Source: Pseudomonas viridiflava (GTDB taxonomy: Bacteria; Pseudomonadota; Gammaproteobacteria; Pseudomonadales; Pseudomonadaceae). From it: DNA of 59,653 nucleotides. The DNA lies in assembly GCF_001642795.1 (NCBI RefSeq), contig NZ_LKEH01000035.1, positions 33,817 to 93,469 on the forward strand, written 5' to 3'. Each line of letters begins with the position of its first letter. The stretch's first letter is position 1. The notes under the pieces are model-generated. The model was not told the origin of the DNA. It did not search any database and saw only the letters and a list, made by a program, of their open reading frames with translations. The position numbers and the translations under genes were made by a program. Of the stretch, positions 44,088 to 54,948 are shown one piece after another.

Positions 44088-45449
44088 CTATTCGGGCGAA
44101 CGGAAGTTCAGGCTGTAATTCACGGCCTTCGCCCCCGGATCGAGGATATCCAGCGCAATATGGATAGGAGTCTGCGGCGGCATCTCTTCCTTGCCCGCCA
44201 TTTCGCCGCTCAGGTATTCGCCCGGTTTGAACCGACGACTGGCAATGAGTTGACCGCTGGTATCGGCAAACCGCAGCTCCAGCAGCGGAAACGGCTGGGA
44301 GAACGAGGCGCGGTTGTAGATGATTGCATCCACGATCAGGGCACCCTGAAACTCGGGATGACTGCGCACCACCAGGTTGCTGCTTTTGAGCAGGGAAATG
44401 TCGACTTTCGACGGCACCTTGCAGCCAATCTGCGGGCACAATTGCTGGAACCATGGACGGTATTGATCCTGGCGCGCCAACTGATCGAAGTGATACCAGA
44501 TGTATTGCCCGGCAAGTCCCACGAGGGCCAGCAGGATCAGCAGTGCCCACGCAAGGCGACGGCCCGATCGCGGCTTTGGTGGCTGCCAGTCCAGTTGCAG
44601 AGGATCGTCCGTCAGGTCGATCAGGGGCTTGTCGCGTACGGCGGGTTCATTGCGCGTGCGTTTGCTGCGCGGATCTGGTTCCGGCTCGTCGTTGACGTAT
44701 TCGTCATCATGATCATCGATGTCATCGTCGTCGACTGCGGACCAGCGTTCGACTTTTTCGGTTGCAGGCTGTTTGCGCAGACTGACCGGCGGCGCCATAG
44801 GCTCGTCATCGTCCAGGTGGTTGCCTGCGGACAGCGACGGTTCGGTGCGGTCGTTGTCGGACGGGTGGCCGTGCTCGTCATCATCATGATGCGCAGGCTC
44901 GTCGACCACTTCGGCCTGCAGTTCAGGTAGATGACTGACGTCATCGTTGTGCAGCGTGTCGACCCATGCGGATTCATCCGCTTTGGGGTTGTCACGCTGC
45001 GCCGTCAGCATGCTGTCATCGTTACGGTTGTGGCGCGCAAAGCTGTCTGACCGCGGGTTGTCGCGCTTTTCGAGGCGCGCCAGTTCTTCGTCCAGGTTCA
45101 GGTTGTCCAGATCCATTTCGCTGACCTGCCACAGATCCTCGTCTTCGTCCTGAACTCTGGGTGGCTCGATACGGGCTGGCGCAGCAGGCTCTGCAGTGGG
45201 CACCTGCGCAACGGGCAGAGTGAGCTGAAGAGGCTCGGCAATCGGCGGTTCGACGATCAATGGCGCGTCGGTCTGCATCGGTTTCCCGGCCTCGTCGCTT
45301 GCTCGCTGCTCCAGCAATTGTCGGGCGGCGTTGAAGACCTGCAGGCAGGCGCCGCAGCGCACCACGCCGCGTGCCACGCTCAGTTGCGCGTGGCTGACTC
45401 GGAAACTGGTCTGGCAGTGGGGGCACTGGGTGACGAAACTGTCGGTCAT
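44088..45449 (-). CDS. Zinc-ribbon, DUF3426 membrane protein
   Basis: 453 residues. N-terminal MJ0042-type zinc ribbon ('CPHCQTSF...VVRCGACLQVF'), a long acidic, Asp/Glu-rich low-complexity linker (about 60-300), a single membrane helix 'LAWALLILLALVGLAGQYIWY' region near residue 320, and a C-terminal periplasmic DUF3426 domain ('YLSGEMAGKEEMPPQTPIHIAL' region). Between prmA and dusB as in P. aeruginosa. Function unknown; topology suggests a cytoplasmic metal-bound head tied to an envelope domain. Confidence 0.88.
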   Translation of the reverse strand: MTDSFVTQCPHCQTSFRVSHAQLSVARGVVRCGACLQVFNAARQLLEQRASDEAGKPMQTDAPLIVEPPIAEPLQLTLPVAQVPTAEPAAPARIEPPRVQDEDEDLWQVSEMDLDNLNLDEELARLEKRDNPRSDSFARHNRNDDSMLTAQRDNPKADESAWVDTLHNDDVSHLPELQAEVVDEPAHHDDDEHGHPSDNDRTEPSLSAGNHLDDDEPMAPPVSLRKQPATEKVERWSAVDDDDIDDHDDEYVNDEPEPDPRSKRTRNEPAVRDKPLIDLTDDPLQLDWQPPKPRSGRRLAWALLILLALVGLAGQYIWYHFDQLARQDQYRPWFQQLCPQIGCKVPSKVDISLLKSSNLVVRSHPEFQGALIVDAIIYNRASFSQPFPLLELRFADTSGQLIASRRFKPGEYLSGEMAGKEEMPPQTPIHIALDILDPGAKAVNYSLNFRSPE

Positions 45450-45473
45450 GCGGCGGTCCGGTTCAGGCGGCGG

Positions 45474-46352
45474 TTAACGGCGACGGCCCGTGATGCGTAC
45501 CCAGCCATCACGGTTCGCGATCGGGTCCAGATCGAATGTAGCAGCATAGGCTGCAGCCACGTCTTCTCCCTGTTCGGCCAGAATGCCGGACAGCGCGAGA
45601 CGCCCGCCCGGCCTGACCAGTTCTGCCAGTTGCGGGGCCAGTGACACCAGCGGGCCGGCCAGAATATTGGCGACCAGTACATCGGCGGGTTCACGGGGCA
45701 GGTCTTCCGGCAGGTAGAGCGCAAAGCGTTGTTCGGCGATGTTGTTGCGCCCGGCGTTATCACGGGAGGCTTCAAGGGCCTGCACGTCAATGTCGGTGCC
45801 GACCGCCTGTTCGGCGCCCAGCAACAGTGCGGCGATGGCCAGAATGCCCGATCCGCAGCCGAAATCCAGCACGTTGCAGCCCTTGAGGTCCTGACTGTCG
45901 AGCCATTCCAGGCACAGTGCGGTGGTCGGGTGCGTGCCGGTGCCGAACGCCAGGCCTGGATCGAGCAGCAGATTCACCGCCTCAGGCTCGGGTGCGGCAT
46001 GCCAGCTCGGGACGATCCACAGGCGCTGGCCAAAGCGCATTGGTTGGAAGTTGTCCATCCAGCTGCGTTCCCAGTCCTGGTCTTCAATGACTTCGGCGGT
46101 GTGCTCGGGCAATTCGGCGTCAGTCAGCAGGCGCAGGTGCGCCAGCGCCATATCGGCGTCCGTGTCGGCTTCGAACAGCGCCAGCAGGTGGGTGTGTGCC
46201 CACAGCGGCGTTGTGTTGAGTTCGGGTTCGAAAATCGGCTGGTCTTCAGCGTCCATGAAGGTCACGGACACGGCGCCGACTTCGAGAAGAGCGTCTTCGT
46301 AGGTTTCGGCTTGTTCTGGGCTGATGGCGAGACGGACTTGCAGCCAAGGCAT
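45474..46352 (-). CDS. prmA: Ribosomal protein L11 methyltransferase
   Basis: 292-residue SAM methyltransferase that trimethylates L11 lysines and its N-terminus. N-terminal substrate domain, then 'LDPGLAFGTGTHPTTALCLEWL' and the SAM loop 'VLDFGCGSGILAIAAL'. AAGGTAA precedes the ATG. Followed 24 bases later by the DUF3426 gene. Confidence 0.96.
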   Translation of the reverse strand: MPWLQVRLAISPEQAETYEDALLEVGAVSVTFMDAEDQPIFEPELNTTPLWAHTHLLALFEADTDADMALAHLRLLTDAELPEHTAEVIEDQDWERSWMDNFQPMRFGQRLWIVPSWHAAPEPEAVNLLLDPGLAFGTGTHPTTALCLEWLDSQDLKGCNVLDFGCGSGILAIAALLLGAEQAVGTDIDVQALEASRDNAGRNNIAEQRFALYLPEDLPREPADVLVANILAGPLVSLAPQLAELVRPGGRLALSGILAEQGEDVAAAYAATFDLDPIANRDGWVRITGRRR

Positions 46353-46424
46353 GGCGGATTACCTTCGATTCAAAAATAAGTGCGGGCTTGGCCGCGAGAA
46401 GCGGGCAAGTTTACTTCCAAGCGG

Positions 46425-46455
46425 TGCAAACAACAAAGCCGCATCACTGCGGCTT
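46425..46455 (-). terminator. Terminator of accB-accC
   Basis: Stem AAGCCGCA/TGCGGCTT with a TCAC (plus-strand) loop; on the minus strand it is followed by TTGTTGTTTG. It lies 23 bases past the accC stop. Confidence 0.8.
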
Positions 46456-46477
46456 CGTCGTTTTGAAACACACTGGC

Positions 46478-47821
46478 TTATTGATTGGCCAGTTTGTGCT
46501 CCAGGTAGTGAATGTTGACGCCGCCTTCGCAGAAGCCTTCATCACGGGTCAGATCACGGTGCAGCGGGATGTTGGTCTTGATCCCGTCGACCACGATTTC
46601 GTCCAGGGCGTTGCGCATGCGTGCCATGGCCTCTTCGCGGGTCGCGCCCCAGGTGATCAGTTTGCCGATCAGCGAGTCGTAGTTCGATGGCACCTTGTAA
46701 CCGCTGTACAGGTGCGAGTCGACACGAACGCCGTTACCGCCCGGCGCATGGAAATGCTTGACTAGGCCTGGGCTCGGGATGAAGGTTTTCGGATCTTCAG
46801 CGTTGATCCGGCACTCCAGCGAATGACCCTTGATGACTACGTCATCCTGAGTAAACGAGAGCTTGTTGCCGGCGGCGATGCTGAGCATCTCCTTGACGAT
46901 GTCGATACCGGTGACCATCTCCGAAACCGGGTGCTCCACCTGAACACGCGTGTTCATTTCGATGAAGTAGAAGCGGCCGTTCTCGTACAGGAACTCGAAC
47001 GTGCCCGCGCCGCGGTAGCCGATGTCGACGCATGCCTTGACGCAGGCAGCGAAGACGTCTTTGCGCGCCTGCTCATCGATGAACGGAGCCGGTGCTTCTT
47101 CCAGTACTTTCTGGTGGCGGCGTTGCAGCGAGCAGTCACGATCACCGAGGTGAATCGCGTTGCCCTGGCCGTCGGAAATGACCTGGATTTCCACGTGACG
47201 CGGGTTGGTCAGGTATTTTTCCAGATAGACCATCGGGTTGCTGAACCAGGCAGCCGCTTCGGCGCGGGTCTGGGCAGCAGCTTCGATCAGGTCTTCTTCC
47301 TTGTGAACCACGCGCATGCCGCGACCACCACCGCCACCGGCGGCCTTGATGATCACCGGGTAGCCGACTTCACGCCCGATACGCAGCGCAGTGGCTTCGT
47401 CTTCAGGCAGCGGACCGTCGGAACCTGGAACGGTAGGCACGTTGGCGCGTTTCATGGCGTCCTTCGCCGATACCTTGTCGCCCATCAGGCGAATGGTGTC
47501 GGCCTTGGGGCCGATGAAGGCAAAACCCGATTTCTCGACCTGCTCGGCAAAGTCGGCGTTTTCCGCGAGAAAGCCATAGCCCGGGTGAATCGCCGTGGCG
47601 CCGGTGACTTCGGCGGCCGCGATGATTGCAGGGATGTGCAGATAGGACAGGTTGGCTGGCGCCGGACCGATACAGACAGTTTCGTCTGCCAGGCCCAGGT
47701 GCATCAACTCGCGATCGGCCGTGGAGTGTACAGCGACGGTCTTGATGCCCAGTTCCTTACAGGCACGCAAGATGCGCAAGGCAATTTCGCCGCGGTTGGC
47801 GATCAGAACTTTTTCCAACAT
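46478..47821 (-). CDS. accC: Biotin carboxylase subunit of acetyl-CoA carboxylase
   Basis: 447-residue ATP-grasp enzyme carboxylating biotin on AccB, first committed step of fatty acid synthesis. 'MLEKVLIANRGEIALRILRA', 'IKAAGGGGGRGMRVV', 'FIEMNTRVQVEHPVSEM' are diagnostic. The ATG at 47821 behind GGGGAGAG gives the family start; the frame extends 21 bases upstream. Confidence 0.97.
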   Translation of the reverse strand: MLEKVLIANRGEIALRILRACKELGIKTVAVHSTADRELMHLGLADETVCIGPAPANLSYLHIPAIIAAAEVTGATAIHPGYGFLAENADFAEQVEKSGFAFIGPKADTIRLMGDKVSAKDAMKRANVPTVPGSDGPLPEDEATALRIGREVGYPVIIKAAGGGGGRGMRVVHKEEDLIEAAAQTRAEAAAWFSNPMVYLEKYLTNPRHVEIQVISDGQGNAIHLGDRDCSLQRRHQKVLEEAPAPFIDEQARKDVFAACVKACVDIGYRGAGTFEFLYENGRFYFIEMNTRVQVEHPVSEMVTGIDIVKEMLSIAAGNKLSFTQDDVVIKGHSLECRINAEDPKTFIPSPGLVKHFHAPGGNGVRVDSHLYSGYKVPSNYDSLIGKLITWGATREEAMARMRNALDEIVVDGIKTNIPLHRDLTRDEGFCEGGVNIHYLEHKLANQ

Positions 47822-47838
47822 CGCAGGCTCTCCCCGGT

Positions 47839-48297
47839 TCAAACGATTGTGAACAGCGGCTGGTCAAATTCAACCGGCTGACCGTTTTCTACCAGGATGG
47901 ATTCGACCACACCGGCTTTCTCGGCAGTGATGTGGTTCATCATTTTCATCGCTTCAACGATGCAGATGGTGTCGCCGACCTTGACGGTCTTGCCCACTTC
48001 AACGAATGCAGGCGAAGTCGGCGCAGGGGTGCGGTAGAACGTACCGACCATTGGCGATTTGACGACGTGGCCGTTCAGCGCAGGTGCCGATGGCGCTTCA
48101 GCAGCAACCGGGGCGGCTGGCGCAGGTGCGGCAACCGGTGCAGCTACAGGCGCTGGCGCCGGTGCGTAATACGGTTGCGCCGGGGTCTTGCTGTGACGGC
48201 TGATTCGTACGGACTCTTCGCCTTCACGAATTTCCAGTTCGTCGATGCCGGACTCTTCCAGCAATTCGATCAGTTTCTTGACTTTGCGAATATCCAT
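47839..48297 (-). CDS. accB: Biotin carboxyl carrier protein
   Basis: 152 residues: N-terminal 'MDIRKVKKLIELLEESG', an Ala/Pro-rich flexible linker (about 45-75) and a C-terminal biotinyl domain with the biotinylated Lys in 'VEAMKMM'. Paired with accC (17-base gap). A TTG one codon upstream is an alternative start. Confidence 0.96.
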   Translation of the reverse strand: MDIRKVKKLIELLEESGIDELEIREGEESVRISRHSKTPAQPYYAPAPAPVAAPVAAPAPAAPVAAEAPSAPALNGHVVKSPMVGTFYRTPAPTSPAFVEVGKTVKVGDTICIVEAMKMMNHITAEKAGVVESILVENGQPVEFDQPLFTIV

Positions 48298-48376
48298 CAA
48301 TCATCAACTCCCAAGGGGTCTGTAAGTCAGTTCGGCAGCCGGTTCAAGCCATGAGGTCAGCGTCTGGCTGCACCAT

Positions 48377-48829
48377 TCATGGCCTGGAACCAACGGCCAA
48401 TTGTTCCAGGGCGGCCTCCAGGGCCAGTCGGTAACCGCTGGCGCCAAGGCCGCAGATCACTCCTACAGCGACATCTGAAAAGTAGGAGTGATGGCGGAAA
48501 GGTTCGCGTTTGTGCACGTTTGACAAATGCACTTCGATGAATGGGATGCTCACTCCCATCAGCGCGTCACGTATTGCCACACTTGTATGCGTAAAAGCGG
48601 CCGGATTGATCAAAATAAAGTCCACACCTTCGTCGCGAGCGGCGTGAATTCGGTCGATCAGCTCGTATTCGGCGTTGCTTTGCAGGTACATCAGATGGTG
48701 GCCAGCGTCGCGGGCGCGCTGTTCCAGGTCCTGATTGATCTGGGGCAGGGTGACTGTGCCGTAGACACCCGGTTCCCGAGTGCCCAGCAGATTCAGGTTA
48801 GGTCCGTGAAGAACCAGAATGGTCGCCAT
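48377..48829 (-). CDS. aroQ: Type II 3-dehydroquinate dehydratase
   Basis: 150-residue dodecameric enzyme of the shikimate pathway. 'LVLHGPNLNLLGTREPGVYG', 'QSNAEYELIDRIH', 'INPAAFTHTSVAIRDAL' and 'EVHLSNVHKREPFRHHS' are canonical. AAGGA precedes the ATG. Upstream lies a good promoter, so aroQ-accB-accC probably form one transcript. Confidence 0.97.
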   Translation of the reverse strand: MATILVLHGPNLNLLGTREPGVYGTVTLPQINQDLEQRARDAGHHLMYLQSNAEYELIDRIHAARDEGVDFILINPAAFTHTSVAIRDALMGVSIPFIEVHLSNVHKREPFRHHSYFSDVAVGVICGLGASGYRLALEAALEQLAVGSRP

Positions 48830-48870
48830 TGTGTAGTCCTTTTATTGTCTGCGAGCGTTTACGCCCGGCG

Positions 48871-48899
48871 ACTATGCCGGAAGGGCAAAGGACTGTCCA
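48871..48899 (-). promoter_or_regulatory. Sigma-70-type promoter of aroQ-accB-accC
   Basis: On the minus strand, -35 TGGACA (48899-48894), 17-base spacer, -10 CATAGT (48876-48871): five and four of six matches to consensus. The aroQ ATG is 41 bases downstream of the -10 box. Confidence 0.65.
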
Positions 48900-48957
48900 G
48901 TTAACAACAGTAGCCAGCACGATGAGCGATATTCGCGCAAAGTTTGTGACTCAGGCG

Positions 48958-50742
48958 CTAGATTTGGTCATTTGCTCCATTCAGACGCTCGATCAGCCCC
49001 GCAGCGTCGATTTCGCCGACGACCCGAACGTTTTGCAGTTCTTCGCCGCTTTTGCTGAAAAACAGCAACGCTGGTGGGCCGAACAGCTTGTAGCGATCCA
49101 GCAGTGCGCGTTGCTCGGCGTTGCTGTCCGTCATGTCGAACTTCACCAGCCGATAGCCCGACAATCCTGCAACAACGCCCGGATCGGGCAGCACTTCATG
49201 TTCGATGACCTTGCAGCTGATACACCAGTCGGCGTACCAGTCCAGCATCAGGGGTTTGCCGTCGCGCTTCGCTTCGTCGAGCACGCGGTCCAGTTCTGCG
49301 GAGGTGGTGATGGTTTGCCATGGGTTGGTTGCCAACGCTACCGCGCCGCTGCTGGCCGTCGTCTGCGCGCGGCCCAGCGGACGTGTGGGATCGGTCTGGC
49401 CCGTCAATGCGCCGTACCAGCATGCCAGAGCGTAGACCAATAGCAGCAGGCCGATGAGTTGGGCGAGCTTTTGGCGAGGCGTTTTGTCGGTCAGTTGCAG
49501 CGTACCCATGAACAGCGCTACGCCAGCACTCAACAAACCGACCAGCAACAGGGTGATCTGGCCGGGCAGAACGCGACTGAGCAAGCCGATGGCCAATGCC
49601 AGGAGCAACACGCCGATAGCGTTTTTTACCGTGACCAGCCATGGTCCGCTTTTCGGCAGCCAGGCCGCGCCACCGGTAGCCACCAGCAACAGCGGGGCGC
49701 CCATGCCCAGGCCCAATGCGAAGAGTTTCAAGGCGCCGCCCACTGCATCGCCGCTGGCACTGATATACAGCAGCGCGCCCGCCAGAGGTGCTGAAACGCA
49801 GGGCGATACCAGCAGGCTGGAAACTACGCCCAACACCGCAGCGCCCCACAGCGAGCCGCCTTCGGTCTTGCCCGCAATGCGATCAAGCCGATTGCTCAGG
49901 CCCTGCGGCAGGCGCAGTTCGAAGAGGCCGAACATGGCAATGGCGAAAATGACGAAGAAGGCCGAGAAGGGCACCAGCACCCAGGCCGATTGCAGGCGTG
50001 CCTGCAGATTGAGACCCGCGCCGAACATGCCCATCAGCGCACCGAGCAATGCAAAACAGATCGCCATCGGCAGCACGTAGGCCAGTGACAGGCTCAAACC
50101 ACGCAGACCACCGACCTGTCCGCGCAGTACCACGCCGGACAGAATCGGCAGCATCGGCAGCACGCACGGTGTAAAGGTCAGGCCCACGCCTGCCAGGAAA
50201 AACAGTGCCAGCTCTTTCCAGCTCCACGGTGTTTTTGCAACGGACGCTGACGTGGAAGCAGACTGACTGGCCTTCACGTCACCAATGTCCAGCCGCTCGG
50301 TCTCGGGCGGATAGCACAAGCCCTTGTCGGCACAGCCCTGATAGGTCACAGCAAGGGTAAAAGGTCGCTCTTCGCCGGGTTTGCGCGGTAGATCGATGTC
50401 CAGAATGCCGTGGTAGACCTCGACATCGCCGAAGTACTCGTCGTGTTTCTGCTCGCCTTTGGGCAGTTGCGCTTCGCCCAGGCCAATGTCGGCGGGCTCG
50501 GTGCGGAACTGAAAGCGATGGCGATACAGGTAGTAGCCTTCGGTGGCGACGAAACGCAGCTTGATCGATTGCGGTGTGGTTTCAATCAGGCTCAGTTGAA
50601 AGGCCTGACGAACCGGCAGGAATTGCTTGCTGTTATCGAGGGCCGCGCCACCCAGAGTCGGGGCGGGACGATCGTCCAGCAGGCTTGCGCCGAAAGCGGG
50701 CAAGGTCAGGATCAACAGCATCAGGCATAGCAAGCGGCGCAT
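48958..50742 (-). CDS. dsbD: Thiol:disulfide interchange protein DsbD
   Basis: 594-residue inner-membrane electron carrier passing reducing power from thioredoxin to periplasmic DsbC/DsbG and cytochrome maturation. Signal peptide; N-terminal DsbD-alpha with 'CADKGLCYPPE'; about eight helices with 'FTPCVLPMLPILSG' and 'LVSPCVSAPLAG'; C-terminal thioredoxin domain with 'ADWCISCKVIE'. The start at 50742 begins the signal; an ATG 36 bases upstream is possible. Confidence 0.94.
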   Translation of the reverse strand: MRRLLCLMLLILTLPAFGASLLDDRPAPTLGGAALDNSKQFLPVRQAFQLSLIETTPQSIKLRFVATEGYYLYRHRFQFRTEPADIGLGEAQLPKGEQKHDEYFGDVEVYHGILDIDLPRKPGEERPFTLAVTYQGCADKGLCYPPETERLDIGDVKASQSASTSASVAKTPWSWKELALFFLAGVGLTFTPCVLPMLPILSGVVLRGQVGGLRGLSLSLAYVLPMAICFALLGALMGMFGAGLNLQARLQSAWVLVPFSAFFVIFAIAMFGLFELRLPQGLSNRLDRIAGKTEGGSLWGAAVLGVVSSLLVSPCVSAPLAGALLYISASGDAVGGALKLFALGLGMGAPLLLVATGGAAWLPKSGPWLVTVKNAIGVLLLALAIGLLSRVLPGQITLLLVGLLSAGVALFMGTLQLTDKTPRQKLAQLIGLLLLVYALACWYGALTGQTDPTRPLGRAQTTASSGAVALATNPWQTITTSAELDRVLDEAKRDGKPLMLDWYADWCISCKVIEHEVLPDPGVVAGLSGYRLVKFDMTDSNAEQRALLDRYKLFGPPALLFFSKSGEELQNVRVVGEIDAAGLIERLNGANDQI

Positions 50743-50854
50743 GGCAGTCCAGAATCTCGGAACTCGAAGTTGGCGCATGATAACGGAGTGCTTCGTCGCG
50801 TGCTGCGGCAAGGAGTGTAAGAGCCAGTTTCAGGAGGACTCCGAAGGGTCGATC

Positions 50855-51148
50855 CTACTTGCCGGAAGAAACGCTGCCACCGGCTTTCTGGTCGTAATAC
50901 GCCGGTATCTCATGCTTGTAGGTGTCAAGCCATCGTTGCAGGCTGAGGTCACGCTCGGCAGAGGTGCTGGTCTGAGGTATCGCAGAAGCGGCAGACCCTT
51001 TGGCCTGCACATTCAGCCAGGTTTCGGTCTGGCTCTGGCCTGCAGGCTGACTTTTTGACGAGGTGCCGCCATCAATGGCCCTAGCGCCAGATGAAAAAAC
51101 GATTGCGGCAGCGCACATGATGCAGAACGTCCGGGTTGTACGGGTCAT
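50855..51148 (-). CDS. DUF3613 protein of the Tad locus
   Basis: 97 residues with a signal peptide ('TFCIMCAAAIVFSSGARA') and a Ser/Gln-rich mature part ending in 'LSLQRWLDTYKHEIPAYYDQKAGGS', typical of DUF3613 proteins at the ends of pseudomonad tad operons. Periplasmic; function unknown. Start overlaps the tadD stop by 4 bases. Confidence 0.8.
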   Translation of the reverse strand: MTRTTRTFCIMCAAAIVFSSGARAIDGGTSSKSQPAGQSQTETWLNVQAKGSAASAIPQTSTSAERDLSLQRWLDTYKHEIPAYYDQKAGGSVSSGK

Positions 51149-51873
51149 GGTCGTGCTCCTTGGCCTGGCTGATCAAGCCTGGCGGTGATCGGGGTCTTCA
51201 GGGCCGCAGGCTGAGCGGCCGTGACCTTGAGCTTTTCAGCGCGCGCGGTCGCGTCGGTGATCTGCTCGGGCGTCAGGTTGGCCCGTGATGCCAGTTCGGC
51301 TGCCTGCTTCCAGTTGTCCTGATAAATCAGCAGCGTGACCAGATTCACCGCTGCCAGCGGATCGGACTGCTTGAGTTCCATGGCCGTCAGAAACTGAAAG
51401 CGCGCCTGTTCAAGCTTCAACTGATTCAGATAGACCACACCCAGGTCATTGCGGATTTTTTCATCGGTCGGCTCCAGTTTGCTGGCCCTGAGCAAATGCT
51501 GTTGAGCCTGGACGTTGTCGCCACGTGCGGCGGCCAGTTGCCCCAGGCCATGTTCACCCTGAGCCGCGCGGCAGGTGCCGAGCAGGCTGCGGTACAGCGG
51601 CTCCGCTTCGTTACTGCCCAGCAGCCGCAACACACGGGCCTTGCGCAGGCGCACTTCGCCCAGGTTGTCCGGCAGTTCTTCCAGATGGGCGAGGCTGGCG
51701 TGCAGGCGGCCTTCGTCCGCCATGTTCTGGGCCAGATTCAGGGCCAGTTCCTGATCCGATGTCAGTTTGGGGCAGCTCTGAGCCTGAGTGGATGACTGGA
51801 TCCAGAGGGTGCTGCCGTCGCTGGCGCAGCCGGTCAGCATCAATAATCCGAGTAACGTGATGATTGCCTTCAT
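51145..51873 (-). CDS. tadD: TadD tetratricopeptide lipoprotein
   Basis: 242-residue lipoprotein ('LLMLTGC' lipobox) with TPR-like helices, e.g. 'LGQLAAARGDNVQAQQHLLRA' and 'IRNDLGVVYLNQLKLEQARFQF'. TadD acts as a pilotin-like partner for secretin assembly in Tad systems. GGAAGAG lies before the ATG at 51873. Confidence 0.9.
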   Translation of the reverse strand: MKAIITLLGLLMLTGCASDGSTLWIQSSTQAQSCPKLTSDQELALNLAQNMADEGRLHASLAHLEELPDNLGEVRLRKARVLRLLGSNEAEPLYRSLLGTCRAAQGEHGLGQLAAARGDNVQAQQHLLRASKLEPTDEKIRNDLGVVYLNQLKLEQARFQFLTAMELKQSDPLAAVNLVTLLIYQDNWKQAAELASRANLTPEQITDATARAEKLKVTAAQPAALKTPITARLDQPGQGARP

Positions 51874-51901
51874 TGCATCTCTTCCTTGAACAACCTGAAC
51901 C

Positions 51902-52786
51902 TCAGCCGCCCAGAGCACGGCTCAGGGCGACAAAACTGGGGCCTGCCAGCACGATCAGCAGCGCGGGAAACAGAAACAGCATCATGACCACCGACATCTT
52001 CGCCGACAGCTTGGAGATGTACTCCTGCAGGCGCGTCAGGCGGCGGTCGTCGATCAATTGTTTGAGGGTCAGCAGCGATTTCAACGCACCGCCGCCCTGA
52101 TGGATCAACTGGTTGAGAATCACGCAGGTGTCGCTGAATTCATCCACATCCATCAGGATCGAGGCCTTGCGCAGCTCTTCACCCAGCTCCAGACCGGAGT
52201 CGACCCGGGTAAGAATGACGCGGATTTCTTCCGACAGGACCGGCAGCAGGTCCTTGCCTTCACTGCTGAGTACTCGCAACGCCTGCTCCACCGCCATGCC
52301 GGATTCGAACAGAATGCGCAGCAACGGGATGAAGGTGGATATCTCGACGACGACCTGTTTCTGACGCGCCTTGGCGTAGGCGGCCAGAACCCTTTTAGGC
52401 AGCAAGTAACCGATGCACAGCGCGAACATGGGCGCCACCAGCGGCTGTGAAACCTCCTTGAAGAACAGCATCTGAGCCAGTACGACCACGGTAACCAGCC
52501 CGAGCGGCACGCCGATCTGGCAGGCCGCGTACAACGAGCGCTTGCTGGCCCGCCGCCAGCCGACCCGGTTAAGCAGCAATTGCGTTTCGCTGTCCAGGCT
52601 GACAGTGCGCTGGCCCAGGCGCGTGTCACCCAACAGGCGCAGCCAACTGCCGATGCGGCTTTCGCGCACGGTTTGGCCCTTCAGACGCTGAGTCACCAAT
52701 CGTTCACTGCGACGCTGGCGGGCGATGCTGGACAGCACCAGCAGAGCGGCAGCCACCAGCATCATTGCGCACAGTGCGATGGCCAT
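51902..52786 (-). CDS. tadC: TadC inner-membrane platform protein
   Basis: 294-residue type II secretion F-domain protein with about four membrane helices and the GspF-like cytoplasmic domain ('LRILFESGMAVEQALRVLS'). Forms the pilus assembly platform with TadB. Starts 3 bases after the tadB stop; the ATG at 52786 is chosen over upstream in-frame starts. Confidence 0.92.
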   Translation of the reverse strand: MAIALCAMMLVAAALLVLSSIARQRRSERLVTQRLKGQTVRESRIGSWLRLLGDTRLGQRTVSLDSETQLLLNRVGWRRASKRSLYAACQIGVPLGLVTVVVLAQMLFFKEVSQPLVAPMFALCIGYLLPKRVLAAYAKARQKQVVVEISTFIPLLRILFESGMAVEQALRVLSSEGKDLLPVLSEEIRVILTRVDSGLELGEELRKASILMDVDEFSDTCVILNQLIHQGGGALKSLLTLKQLIDDRRLTRLQEYISKLSAKMSVVMMLFLFPALLIVLAGPSFVALSRALGG

Positions 52787-52788
52787 TT

Positions 52789-53673
52789 TCAGATACTCCG
52801 CAACATGCGCCACAGCGCCAGACAGCCCACTACCTGCAGAATGAAGGCTGCCATCAGCATGATCCGGCCGCCGCTGTCGTTCCACATGTGGATGAGATAA
52901 GTCGGGTTCACCGCCAGAAAGTAGCCCGCCATGCCCACTGGCAGCAGCGCCAGTACAACAGAGGTCATGCGCGTCTCGCCGGTCATGGCGCGCAATTGAC
53001 GACTGGCCTGTTCCCGCTCGCGAATCAACCTGATCAGGTTTTCCATCAGCTCGCTGGCGTTGCCGCCGTAGCGGTGGTTGACGCGCAGGCCCAGTGCAAA
53101 CAGGTGAAACTCGTCACGTTCATACAGTTCGGCGAAGTCCCGTGCAGCATCCGGCAGGCCGACGCCCAGTTGCACGTTACGTTCGATGCGGCTCATGCCG
53201 TCGCGCAGCGGCTGGTCGGCGGCTTCTATGCCATGCAGAACGGCGTCCGCCAGCGTTCTGCCGGACTTGAGGCTGCGAACTGTGTGATCGAGCAACTGCG
53301 GCAACTGCTCGACCATGCGTCGCACTCGCTTGTGATAGCGCCACGAAACGAACAGCCGCAGCATCAATGGCATGCCGATCAGACCGATTGCGGCGCCAAA
53401 CCAGCCGAACATGGCATAGCCGATCAGGATCATGGCCGCCCATGTCATCAGTAGTAGCCGAAAACGCTCGGTCGGGTGGCCCAGACCTGCGCGCAGGAAG
53501 GCCCGGTCCAGATAGGCCCAGCCAGGTCTTTCGACGATTGGCTGTACCTGGCCTGCGATCAGGCGCTCCATGATCCGCTCGCTGTCGGCCCGACTCAACG
53601 CCGTCAGGAACAGCCAGGCCGAAGCGCATAGCAACAGCGCGGCGATAATTGCCAGCCACAGTGATGCGCTCAT
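52789..53673 (-). CDS. tadB: TadB inner-membrane platform protein
   Basis: 294-residue GspF-type protein with N-terminal helix ('LWLAIIAALLLCASAWLFL'), central F-domain ('LPQLLDHTVRSLKSGRTLADAV') and C-terminal helices. Partner of TadC. AAGGAGG precedes the ATG. Confidence 0.93.
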   Translation of the reverse strand: MSASLWLAIIAALLLCASAWLFLTALSRADSERIMERLIAGQVQPIVERPGWAYLDRAFLRAGLGHPTERFRLLLMTWAAMILIGYAMFGWFGAAIGLIGMPLMLRLFVSWRYHKRVRRMVEQLPQLLDHTVRSLKSGRTLADAVLHGIEAADQPLRDGMSRIERNVQLGVGLPDAARDFAELYERDEFHLFALGLRVNHRYGGNASELMENLIRLIREREQASRQLRAMTGETRMTSVVLALLPVGMAGYFLAVNPTYLIHMWNDSGGRIMLMAAFILQVVGCLALWRMLRSI

Positions 53674-53691
53674 GTCAGGGCCTCCTTCGCC

Positions 53692-54947
<1,256 letters not shown>

Positions 54948-54948
<1 letters not shown>

